A stretch of DNA of 12,040 nucleotides, from positions 1-12,040 of the forward strand of contig JAJKJG010000003.1 of the NCBI GenBank assembly GCA_021154065.1. The letters run 5' to 3'. Shown here one piece after another: positions 1 to 7,205 of this stretch. A program made the position numbers and the translations under genes. Positions within the stretch are counted from its first letter, which is position 1; each line of letters starts with the position of its first letter. Under the pieces are notes generated by a model. The model worked only from the letters and a program-made list of their open reading frames with translations. It was not told where the DNA came from and searched no databases. The stretch is from Methylobacterium sp. GTDB taxonomy: Bacteria > Pseudomonadota > Alphaproteobacteria > Rhizobiales > Beijerinckiaceae.

Positions 1-26
1 CCGCTGGACGAACCAGCGGGGTTTTT
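1..26 (+). terminator. Rho-independent terminator, left copy
   Basis: The stem CCGCTGG/CCAGCGG (7 bp, perfect) closes a five-base ACGAA loop and is followed by GG and five T residues at 22-26. The stem may extend left of the window. It would end plus-strand transcription arriving from upstream; fabD often precedes fabG in this cluster, but no such gene is visible here. Confidence 0.75.
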
Positions 27-35
27 CTATGGGCG
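1..35 (+). repeat. 35-bp direct repeat, left copy
   Basis: This segment recurs at 1137-1171 in the same orientation with one difference in 35 bases (A at position 15 against G in the other copy). The match stops at 36/1172. The left limit cannot be set because the copy begins at the window edge. The two copies bracket the inverted solute-binding-protein pseudogene, so they look like the ends of an inserted or duplicated block. The repeat contains a terminator hairpin and the following CTATGGGCG. Confidence 0.85.
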
Positions 36-110
36 CGCGGCATCGAGCACCTGCCCGATCGCCGGCAGCTTGTCGCGAGCCGGGCGGCCCTGCGACGTTG
101 CGGCGGTGAG

Positions 111-1083
111 CTACTCGATCACCTCGTCGGCACGGACGAGGATCGATGTCGGCACGCCGATGCCGATCGCCTTGGCGGATCTGAGGTTGACGGCGAGGAG
201 AAAGCGGGCCGGCCGCTCGATCGGCAGGTCGGCGGCCTTTTCGCCCTGCATCACCTTGCGGACCAGGATTCCGGCCTGGCGGTACATCGCGGGCGTATCG
301 GGTCCGTATGAGAGCAGCCCGCCGCCGTGGGCGAATTCGGCAAACAGCGTGATGGCCGGAAGCTTGTGCGCCAAGGCGAGGCCGGCCACCCAGCCGGGGT
401 TCGTGCCGACGACCGGCGAGGACAGCATCAGAACCCCGCCGGTAAGGTCGCGGCTCAGCCTGCGGAAGATGACGTCGAGCTCGTCGGCGCTGTGCATCTC
501 GACGATCTCGGCGGCGGCGCCGAGTTGCGCAACCGCGGCCTTCACGGCCTCGAGCGGCAGCGAGCCGGTCGCCGGGTCCCACAGGAATCCCGACCTTTTG
601 CCCCGGTACCACCTCCTGCAGCAGCTGCAGGCATTTCACGCTGATGTCGGGGAGGTCTAGGAACAGGCCGGTGATGTTGCCGCCCGGCCGGGCGATGCTC
701 GCCGCCCAGCCGTTCGCGATCGGGTCCGATTCGAGGTCGTGCGCGACGATCGGGATGGTGGCAGTGGCGTTGCGCGCCGCGCGCACGGCCGCCGGGCTCA
801 CGGCGAGGATGGCGCGAACGCCCATCCCGACGAGCTCCGTCGCGAGCGCCGGCAGCCGGCCCGGGTCGCCGGCAGCGACCCGCGAGACGATCTCGATGTC
901 GGGATTGACGGCGGCGGCGGCGGAAAACACGCCGTCGCGAAACGGCGGCATGCGAAGCTCCAACGCCGCGGGGCCGCCCGGAAACAGAACCCCAACCTGC
1001 GGCCTCGCGGACGGCTGCGCACGCGAAGGCGACGCCGCCGCGATCCCCGCGCCTGCTCCGAGGAGGAACTCCCGCCGCCTCAT
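111..1083 (-). pseudogene. ABC_sub_bind family periplasmic substrate-binding protein, frameshifted
   Basis: Read on the minus strand from 1083, the product starts MRRREFLLGAGAG and continues to a PSRAQ site, a twin-arginine-like export signal. A periplasmic-binding fold follows, with segments such as PQVGVLFPGG, AAGDPGRLPALA and SIARPGGNITGL typical of the ABC_sub_bind family. Near residue 170 the frame breaks: VGI should run into LWDPATGSLPLEAVKAA, but one extra base around 583-590 shifts it. The C-terminal half is intact in the shifted frame (111 to about 588) and ends with the usual RADEVIE followed by a stop. The combined length, about 324 codons, is normal for the family. No permease or ATPase gene lies beside it, so it is an orphan with unknown ligand. 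A start at 1098 is also possible. The frameshift may be real or a sequencing error. Confidence 0.82.
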
Positions 1084-1113
1084 TCCGGCAATCCGCATGA
1101 GGCGCGAGGCTAT

Positions 1114-1138
1114 GGGGTGACCGCCCCGCTGTCACCCC
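1114..1138 (+). promoter_or_regulatory. Inverted repeat overlapping the terminator ahead of fabG
   Basis: GGGGTGAC (1114-1121) and GTCACCCC (1131-1138) form a perfect 8-bp inverted repeat around a nine-base loop. Its right arm shares CCCC (1135-1138) with the 5' arm of the terminator at 1135-1162, so the two hairpins cannot form together in a plus-strand RNA. This is anti-terminator-like geometry. The arms are seen directly; any regulatory role is inference, and short GC palindromes are common in DNA of this composition. Confidence 0.4.
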
Positions 1139-1162
1139 GCTGGACGAACCGGCGGGGTTTTT
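1135..1162 (+). terminator. Rho-independent terminator, right copy
   Basis: The stem CCCCGCTGG/CCGGCGGGG has nine pairs, one a G-U wobble, with an ACGAA loop and five T residues at 1158-1162. It lies 44 nt before the fabG start. No plus-strand gene between the two terminators needs it, which fits its being a duplicate of the 1-26 structure. If active it would isolate fabG from upstream transcription, so fabG would need its own promoter or antitermination. Confidence 0.75.
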
Positions 1163-1171
1163 CTATGGGCG
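1137..1171 (+). repeat. 35-bp direct repeat, right copy
   Basis: It is identical to 1-35 except for one base. The spacing of 1,136 bp corresponds to one solute-binding-protein gene plus short flanks. A poor sigma-70-like pair, TGGACG (1141-1146) and TATGGG (1164-1169) with a 17-nt spacer, also falls inside the repeat and could serve fabG. This promoter reading is speculative. Confidence 0.85.
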
Positions 1172-1205
1172 TTCGACACCGGCGAGGGCCGGGCAGGAGA
1201 GCGCC

Positions 1206-1943
1206 ATGTTCGACCTTTCGGGCCGCAAGGCCCTCGTCACCGGCGCGACCGGGGGGCTCGGCGGGGCGATCGCGCGGGCGCTGCATGCGCAGGGCGCGAC
1301 GGTCGCGCTCTCCGGCACGCGGCGCGCGGCGCTCGACGGGCTCGCGGCCGACCTGGGCGAGCGCGCCCACATCGTCGAGGCGAACCTTGCCGACAAGGAC
1401 GCGGTCGAGGCGCTGGTGCCGGCGGCCGAGGCCGCGATGGGCGGGCTCGACATCCTCGTCAACAACGCCGGCGTCACCCGCGACAACCTCTTTTTGCGCA
1501 TGAAGGACGAGGAGTGGGAAACCGTGATCGCGGTGAACCTCACCGCCGCCTTCCGGCTCTCCCGCGCCGCCGTGAAGGGCATGATGCGGCGCCGCTACGG
1601 GCGCATCGTCAACATCGGCTCGGTCGTCGGCTCGACCGGCAACCCGGGGCAGGGCAACTACGCCGCCTCGAAGGCCGGGCTCATCGGCATGACGAAGGCG
1701 CTCGCCGCCGAGGTCGCGAGCCGCAGCATCACCGTCAACTGCGTCGCGCCGGGCTTCATCGCCTCGCCGATGACCGAGGCGCTGACCGAGAAGCGGCGCG
1801 AGGCGATCCTTAGCACCGTGCCGATGGGCCGCCTCGGCGTCGGCGCCGACGTCGCCGCGGCGGTCGTCTACCTCGCCTCGGCGGAGGCCGCCTACGTGAC
1901 CGGCCACACGGTCCATGTGAACGGCGGAATGGCAATGTTTTGA
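1206..1943 (+). CDS. fabG: 3-oxoacyl-[acyl-carrier-protein] reductase FabG
   Basis: This is the NADPH-dependent reductase of the first reductive step in each cycle of cytosolic type II fatty-acid elongation, converting 3-oxoacyl-ACP to (R)-3-hydroxyacyl-ACP. The 245-residue protein is a typical short-chain dehydrogenase/reductase. It has the cofactor-binding TGATGGLG (12-19), NNAG (86-89), and the catalytic set Asn111, Ser139, Tyr152 and Lys156 (YAASK), with a PG motif at 182-183 after the active site. The ATG at 1206 follows AGGAGA with a 5-nt gap, so the start is well supported. The next genes, acpP and fabF, confirm the FabG assignment over the many other SDR enzymes. The upstream side is unusual: instead of an adjacent fabD there is a terminator and an inverted pseudogene. 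Confidence 0.96.
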   Translation: MFDLSGRKALVTGATGGLGGAIARALHAQGATVALSGTRRAALDGLAADLGERAHIVEANLADKDAVEALVPAAEAAMGGLDILVNNAGVTRDNLFLRMKDEEWETVIAVNLTAAFRLSRAAVKGMMRRRYGRIVNIGSVVGSTGNPGQGNYAASKAGLIGMTKALAAEVASRSITVNCVAPGFIASPMTEALTEKRREAILSTVPMGRLGVGADVAAAVVYLASAEAAYVTGHTVHVNGGMAMF

Positions 1944-2173
1944 ATGCCTTGCACCACGCGCTTGGGCAGTGGACGGCGCCAAGCCCGCTCTCGCCAGACC
2001 CCGGAGCTTGTGTTAACAGGCGGGGCGTTCCGCCCGGAGGGGGTTGACCGGGCGGGGAAATGCGGCTTTTGCACCGTGCCGGGTTGCCCGCTCCAGCGTC
2101 GTCGGGGCGCGCCTTTTGTCTTTCGACCGCCTCGGCGGCCTTTCAACGATCTGACGGAAACGGGGAACGAACG
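1944..2173 (+). promoter_or_regulatory. fabG-acpP intergenic region with inverted repeats and candidate promoter
   Basis: These 230 nt hold no convincing gene. A hairpin GCTTGG/CCAAGC (1960-1965, 1979-1984) lies just after fabG but has no T tract. A perfect 8-bp inverted repeat, CCGCCCGG (2030-2037) with CCGGGCGG (2048-2055), overlaps TTGACC (2044-2049), a good -35 match. The hexamer 17 nt further on, TTTTGC (2067-2072), is a poor -10. A separate acpP promoter is biologically likely because ACP is needed in excess over the fab enzymes, but the sequence support is modest. Confidence 0.3.
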
Positions 2174-2410
2174 ATGAGTGACATCGCTGAGCGCGTGAAG
2201 AAGATCGTGGTCGAGCACCTCGGGGTCGAGGCCGAAAAGGTGACCGAGAACGCGAACTTCATCGACGACCTCGGTGCCGACAGCCTCGACACCGTCGAGC
2301 TCGTGATGGCGTTCGAGGAGGAGTTCAACGTCGAGATCCCGGACGACGCCGCCGAGACCATCGTGACCGTCGGCGATGCCATCAAGTTCCTCGAGAAGAA
2401 TGCGGCCTGA
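2174..2410 (+). CDS. acpP: Acyl carrier protein AcpP
   Basis: This small acidic cytosolic protein carries growing acyl chains as thioesters on a 4'-phosphopantetheine arm and shuttles them among the fatty-acid, lipid A and phospholipid enzymes. It has 78 residues, the normal length. The phosphopantetheine site is the DSL motif with Ser37 ([10 protein letters not shown], 31-40), followed by the acidic recognition helix [12 protein letters not shown]. The ATG at 2174 gives the canonical [12 protein letters not shown] start and has GGGGAA six nt upstream; a longer in-frame upstream reading is not part of the family. It lies between fabG and fabF as in most proteobacteria. The 230-nt gap before it, against 58 nt after, suggests it may be transcribed separately from fabG and together with fabF. 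Confidence 0.97.
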   Translation: MSDIAERVKKIVVEHLGVEAEKVTENANFIDDLGADSLDTVELVMAFEEEFNVEIPDDAAETIVTVGDAIKFLEKNAA

Positions 2411-2468
2411 CCGGGCGAAGGCCGGCTCCGGCGTCCGCGTCCCCTGACGGTCCGATCAAGGTTGTTCG

Positions 2469-3731
<1,263 letters not shown>

Positions 3732-3840
3732 GCGGCGGCCTTGGGACAGGGCGCCGAAAGCACCGTTTCGCCACAATAGATCGTAGGGTGAGCCGGGGCT
3801 GCTGCGTGACGCGCGCGCCGCAGACCGAACGGGCAGGGTG

Positions 3841-5244
3841 ATGTTCTTCGGCAGACGAAAGCAGGAACCTTCGATGCCGCTCGAGGGCGCCGGCGGGCCG
3901 GCGCAGCGGCTGTCGCCGCGCAGCCCGAGCGATGCGCTGAAGCCGATGCTGGCGCCGCCGCCGCCGCCGCGCATCCGCAGGGAGCGGGGCGGCCTGCTCT
4001 CGACGCTGTCGGGGCTCCTGACCTTCGTCGTCGTCGTCGCCGTCGCGCTCATCGTCGGCGTCGTCTTCGTCGAGAAGCAGGCGAACGAGCCCGGCCCGCT
4101 TGCCGCCGACAAGATCATCCTTGTCCCGAAGAGCATCGGCACCGGCGAGATCGCGACCCTGCTCAAGCGCGAAGGCGTCATCAACCAGACCTTCCTGTTC
4201 GAGCTCCAGGCCTTCCTCAACCGGCAGCGCGGAACCCTGAAGGCGGGCGAGTTCCTGTTCCGCGCCCGCGCCAGCATCGACGAGGCGATCGACACGCTCA
4301 TCGTCGGCAAGGCGATCCTGCACTCGCTCACCGTCCCGGAGGGGCTGACGAGCGAGCAGATCGTGCAGCGCATCCGCGACAACGAGATTCTCACCGGCGA
4401 CGTCACCGAGATGCCGCGCGAGGGCACGCTCCTGCCCGACACCTACAAGTTCGAGCGCGGCGAGACCCGCCAGCAGGCCGTCAACCGCATGCAGCGGGCG
4501 CAGCGCGAGGCGCTGAACCAGATCTGGGCGCGGCGCTCGCCGGACCTGCCGATCAAGACGCCGCAGGAGCTCGTCATCCTCGCCTCGATCGTCGAGAAGG
4601 AGACCGGGCGCGCCGACGAGCGCTCGCGCGTCGCCGGCGTGTTCATCAACCGGCTCGGCCGGCGCATGAAGCTGCAGTCCGACCCGACGATCGTCTACGG
4701 CCTCGTCGGCGGCAAGGGCACGCTCGGGCGCGGCATCCTGCGCGCCGAGATCGACAAGGCGACGCCCTACAACACCTACGCCATCGAGGGCCTGCCGCCG
4801 GGCCCGATCGCGAACCCCGGCCGCGCCGCGCTCGAGGCGGTCGCGAATCCGTCGCGCACGAAGGACCTCTATTTCGTCGCCGACGGCTCCGGCGGCCACG
4901 CCTTCGCCGAGAGCCTCGACCAGCATCAGAAGAACGTCACCCGCTGGCGCCAGATCGAGAAGGCCCGCGCCGCCGACGCGCCGGTCGTCGACCGCGCCGA
5001 GCCGCCGCCGGGCGCGGGCGAGACGGCGACGCCGCAGACGCGCGGCGACGCTCCGGGCATCCTGCCCGGCGCGCCGGCGCAGGCGGCGGAGAGCTTCACC
5101 TCGGGCGGCAATCCTCCGAACGCGTCCGGCAGCGCGCGCGGACGCGCCTTCGACGCCTCGGAAGGCACTCCGCGTGATCCGCTCCGCAACCGGGCCTTCG
5201 ACCTCAACTCGCCGAAGACGGTGCCGGCGCTGAGGATGCAGTAA
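3841..5244 (+). CDS. mltG: Endolytic murein transglycosylase MltG (YceG-like)
   Basis: This inner-membrane lytic transglycosylase cleaves nascent peptidoglycan strands and is thought to set glycan length by ending polymerisation. Numbering from this ATG, a basic Pro-rich cytoplasmic N terminus (to about 50) leads to one membrane helix, roughly 59-78 (LLTFVVVVAVALIVGVV). A LysM-like region and the periplasmic YceG domain follow, with ASIVEKETG (about 248-256, holding the catalytic-region glutamates), VFINRL, LQSDPTIVYG and YNTYAIEGLPPGPI. A low-complexity Pro/Ala/Gly tail of about 90 residues ends the 467-residue protein. The start is uncertain: GTG at 3838, ATG at 3841 or ATG at 3874, the last with the best ribosome-binding site (AGGA, 9 nt upstream). 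It follows fabF by 109 nt, a common alphaproteobacterial arrangement. Confidence 0.94.
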   Translation: MFFGRRKQEPSMPLEGAGGPAQRLSPRSPSDALKPMLAPPPPPRIRRERGGLLSTLSGLLTFVVVVAVALIVGVVFVEKQANEPGPLAADKIILVPKSIGTGEIATLLKREGVINQTFLFELQAFLNRQRGTLKAGEFLFRARASIDEAIDTLIVGKAILHSLTVPEGLTSEQIVQRIRDNEILTGDVTEMPREGTLLPDTYKFERGETRQQAVNRMQRAQREALNQIWARRSPDLPIKTPQELVILASIVEKETGRADERSRVAGVFINRLGRRMKLQSDPTIVYGLVGGKGTLGRGILRAEIDKATPYNTYAIEGLPPGPIANPGRAALEAVANPSRTKDLYFVADGSGGHAFAESLDQHQKNVTRWRQIEKARAADAPVVDRAEPPPGAGETATPQTRGDAPGILPGAPAQAAESFTSGGNPPNASGSARGRAFDASEGTPRDPLRNRAFDLNSPKTVPALRMQ

Positions 5245-5245
5245 G

Positions 5246-5346
5246 GCATGATCCCGAAAAGTGGCTGCCGGTTTTCGAAAAAAGATCATGCTCAAGCAAA
5301 GAGCTGGAGCGGGATGACGACTCGACGAGACGTCATCGCGCGCTAG
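5246..5346. repeat. Two-hairpin intergenic repeat (rhizobial palindromic type)
   Basis: The element begins one nt after the mltG stop. Hairpin one has outer arms GCATGATC (5246-5253) and GATCATGC (5284-5291) and inner arms CGAAAA (5255-5260) and TTTTCG (5272-5277). After a CTCAAGCAAAGAGCTGGAGC-type linker, hairpin two has arms GATGACG (5313-5319) and CGTCATC (5331-5337), with flanking complementarity. The order and wording match, from memory, a dispersed intergenic repeat abundant in Bradyrhizobium and relatives; this copy looks somewhat degraded. No T tract follows, so it is not a standard terminator. Confidence 0.7.
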
Positions 5347-5351
5347 CCGAC

Positions 5352-5380
5352 TTGTGACGGCGGAAGCCCGCCACTATGGT
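5352..5380 (+). promoter_or_regulatory. Candidate sigma-70-type promoter for yicC-gmk
   Basis: TTGTGA (5352-5357) and TATGGT (5375-5380) are separated by exactly 17 nt; each matches the consensus at 4 of 6 positions. The predicted transcript would start near 5387, about 17 nt before yicC. The 159-nt gap after mltG makes a new promoter here reasonable. The match is moderate and no experiment supports it. Confidence 0.3.
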
Positions 5381-5403
5381 CCGCGCCGTTCGGGCGGGGC
5401 ATC

Positions 5404-6288
5404 ATGGCGATCGCGAGCATGACGGGGTTTGCCCGCGAGGCGGGGGTGAGCGGGCCTTCGCAATGGGCCTGGGAGCTGAAATCCGTCAACGGCCGCGGGC
5501 TCGACGTGCGGCTGCGCTATCCGCCCGGCTTCGACGCCGTCGGCGAGGATGCGCGCGGGCAGGTCCAGAAGGCCTTCACCCGCGGCCAATGCCAGCTCAA
5601 CCTGACGATTACGCGCGGCGCGACCCCGCCGCGGGTGCGCCTCAACGAGGAGGTGCTCTCCGCGCTCCTCCATGCCGTCGGCCGCCTGAAGCTGCCGCCC
5701 GGCGTCGAGCCTGCCTCCGTTGACGGGCTGCTTGCCGTGCGCGGCGTCGTCGAGATCGAGGACGAGGGCGACGCGGCGGCGAGCACCGAGCTCGCCGACG
5801 CCCTCAAGGCCGGCGTCGCGCGCGCCGTCGCGGCGCTCGCCGAGGCGCGGCGCGCCGAAGGACGGGCGCTGGCGGGTATCCTCGCCGGGCAGCTCGAGGC
5901 GATGGAAAGGCTCGTCGCTGCGATCGAGACCGCGCCGGCGCGCCGGGCCGAGGCCGTGCGGGCAAAGCTCGAGGCGCAGATCGCCGCGCTTCTTTCCGCC
6001 GCACCGGGGCTCGATCCCGACCGGCTCCACCAGGAGGCCGTGATCCTCGCGACCAAGGCCGACGTGCGCGAGGAGCTCGACCGGCTGACGGCGCATATCG
6101 CCGCGGCACGCGCGCTTCTGCGCGACGGCGGCGCCGTCGGCCGCCGGCTCGACTTTCTCGCCCAGGAGATGGGCCGCGAGTCGAACACGCTCTCCGCCAA
6201 GGCGAACGACGTGGCGCTGTCGCGCATCGGCCTCGACCTCAAGGCCGTGGTCGAGCAGTTCCGCGAGCAGGTCCAGAACGTAGAGTAG
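5404..6288 (+). CDS. yicC: YicC family endoribonuclease
   Basis: YicC proteins are cytosolic; the E. coli member is reported as an endoribonuclease linked to small-RNA turnover, and the family takes part in stationary-phase survival. The 294-residue length is typical. The N-terminal YicC domain opens with SMTGFAR (5-11) and ELKSVNGRGLDVRLRYP (about 23-39). The C-terminal DUF1732 region holds RLDFLAQEMGRESNTLSAKA and the closing ALSRIGLDLKAVVEQFREQV, which matches the family end closely. The ATG at 5404 gives the canonical MAIASMTGF start. The stop codon at 6286-6288 directly abuts the gmk ATG, so the two are almost certainly co-transcribed and translationally coupled, as yicC and gmk are in many alphaproteobacteria. 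The function in this organism is inferred only from the family. Confidence 0.94.
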   Translation: MAIASMTGFAREAGVSGPSQWAWELKSVNGRGLDVRLRYPPGFDAVGEDARGQVQKAFTRGQCQLNLTITRGATPPRVRLNEEVLSALLHAVGRLKLPPGVEPASVDGLLAVRGVVEIEDEGDAAASTELADALKAGVARAVAALAEARRAEGRALAGILAGQLEAMERLVAAIETAPARRAEAVRAKLEAQIAALLSAAPGLDPDRLHQEAVILATKADVREELDRLTAHIAAARALLRDGGAVGRRLDFLAQEMGRESNTLSAKANDVALSRIGLDLKAVVEQFREQVQNVE

Positions 6289-6984
6289 ATGGTGGCGAGG
6301 GCGCCTGCAGCCGACGAGCCCGTGCCCCGACGGGGGCTCGTGCTGATCCTGTCCTCGCCGTCCGGGGCCGGCAAGTCGACGCTCACCCGCAGCATCGTCA
6401 ACGAGCACGAGGCGCTGCTGTCGGTCTCGGTCACGACGCGGCAGCGCCGCCCGTCCGAGATCGAGGGGGTGCATTACCGGTTCATCGCCGAGGACGATTT
6501 CCTCGCCATGCGCGATCGCGGCGACCTCCTCGAATGGGCCGAGGTGCACGGCAACTACTACGGCACGCCGCGCCGGCCGGTCGAGCAGGCGCTCGCCGCC
6601 GGCGCCGATATGATCTTCGACATCGACTGGCAGGGCACCCGCCAGGTCGTGAAGGCGCTGCCGGAGGACGTCGTCACGGTCTTCATCCTGCCGCCCTCGA
6701 TGGCCGAGCTGCAGACGCGGCTCGAGCGCCGCGCCGAGGACCCGCCCGAGACCATCGCCAAGCGGCTCGAGAGCGCGCGCTCCGAGATCGAGCGCTGGGA
6801 GGAGTACGACTACGTCCTCGTCAACGACGACCTCGACCGCGCGTTCAACGACCTGACCGCGATCCTCAGAGCGGAACGGCTCAAGCGCCAGCGCCGCGTC
6901 GGCCTGAGCGATTTCGTCGGAAAGCTTCTCGGGAAGGCCGGCCTGCGCAAACCCCTCTCCCGAACGGGAGAGGGGCAGGGGTGA
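6289..6984 (+). CDS. gmk: Guanylate kinase Gmk
   Basis: This enzyme phosphorylates GMP (and dGMP) to GDP with ATP in the cytosol, feeding GTP and (p)ppGpp pools. The ATP-binding P-loop is SPSGAGKST (23-31). The GMP-binding region includes SVTTRQRRPSEIEGVHY (about 46-63) and the LLEWAEVHGNYYGTP segment (80-94), followed by DIDWQGTRQV (111-120), VFILPPS (131-137) and the lid region with RLERRAEDP. The start at 6289 follows the yicC stop with no gap. The last dozen or so of the 231 residues (GLRKPLSRTGEGQG) are unlike the family end: they are encoded by a palindromic intergenic repeat that overlaps the 3' end, so the original stop was probably displaced. The catalytic core is complete and the enzyme should be active. 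Confidence 0.96.
   Translation: MVARAPAADEPVPRRGLVLILSSPSGAGKSTLTRSIVNEHEALLSVSVTTRQRRPSEIEGVHYRFIAEDDFLAMRDRGDLLEWAEVHGNYYGTPRRPVEQALAAGADMIFDIDWQGTRQVVKALPEDVVTVFILPPSMAELQTRLERRAEDPPETIAKRLESARSEIERWEEYDYVLVNDDLDRAFNDLTAILRAERLKRQRRVGLSDFVGKLLGKAGLRKPLSRTGEGQG
6952..6975. repeat. 11-bp-arm palindrome inside the 3' end of gmk
   Basis: CCCCTCTCCCG (6952-6962) and CGGGAGAGGGG (6965-6975) are perfect reverse complements separated by AA. The sequence is read in frame as PLSRTGEG, and the gmk stop lies nine nt beyond it at 6982-6984. Related CTCTCCCG palindromes occur again at 7070-7076 and 7182-7189, so this belongs to the same repeat cluster. It could act as a transcript-end hairpin for gmk, although no T tract follows. 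Confidence 0.75.
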
Positions 6985-7063
6985 GGGCCCCGGCCGCGGG
7001 ACAGAAGCCTTAGCAGGCTCCGCCGGAAAGGCCGCTCCCTCACCCGGTCGCGCTCCGCGCGAC
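6978..7063. repeat. Inverted-repeat block between gmk and rsmA, proximal part
   Basis: GGGTGAGGG (6979-6987) pairs with CCCTCACCC (7037-7045), enclosing about 50 nt that includes the self-complementary CCGGCCGCGG stretch. Directly after it, GTCGCGC (7047-7053) and GCGCGAC (7057-7063) form a 7-bp hairpin with a TCC loop. The wording resembles dispersed repeats common in rhizobial genomes; this is from memory, not a search. Confidence 0.6.
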
Positions 7064-7066
7064 TCG

Positions 7067-7191
7067 ACCTCTCCCGTTCGGGCTACGGCATTCACAGATT
7101 TGCTAGCCTCGTCGCTCCCTCCTCCCCCACAAGGGGGGAGGGGAATGGCGCGCCGGCTTTGTGTGAATCCGCTAGCCCATTCGGGAGAGGT
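7067..7191. repeat. Nested palindromic element with 37-bp imperfect terminal inverted repeats
   Basis: The left arm, 7067-7103, starts ACCTCTCCCG and includes GGGCTA and ATTCACA. The right arm, 7156-7191, is its reverse complement at roughly 80% by eye. Inside, CCTCCCCC (7121-7128) and GGGGGAGG (7134-7141) form a G-C stem with an ACAAG loop. GCTAGC occurs at 7102-7107 and again at 7171-7176. This is the architecture of a small non-coding mobile or dispersed element placed in another palindrome. It fills the gap before the rsmA stop and contains no credible gene. Confidence 0.65.
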
Positions 7192-7205
7192 GCGCGGCGG
7201 CAACC

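Noticed and set aside
36..110. Open minus-strand continuation beyond the pseudogene stop, reaching a stop in the left repeat
   Set aside because: The gene already ends with the usual family C terminus (RADEVIE), so the extra 27 codons are most likely chance openness in GC-rich DNA.
70..1120. Plus-strand open frames over the solute-binding-protein pseudogene
   Set aside because: The minus strand gives clear ABC_sub_bind sequence in two frames; the plus frames are Ser/Arg/Pro-rich shadows.
2060..2173. N-terminal extension of AcpP by 38 codons
   Set aside because: The extension has no similarity to ACPs, and the ATG at 2174 gives the exact family length and start.
3732..3837. Promoter or terminator in the fabF-mltG gap
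   Set aside because: No hexamer pair with acceptable spacing and no hairpin with a T tract was found; the genes may simply be co-transcribed.
6952..7191. CRISPR array in the repeat-rich gap
   Set aside because: The repeats are inverted and nested, of unequal length, without regular spacers or nearby cas genes.
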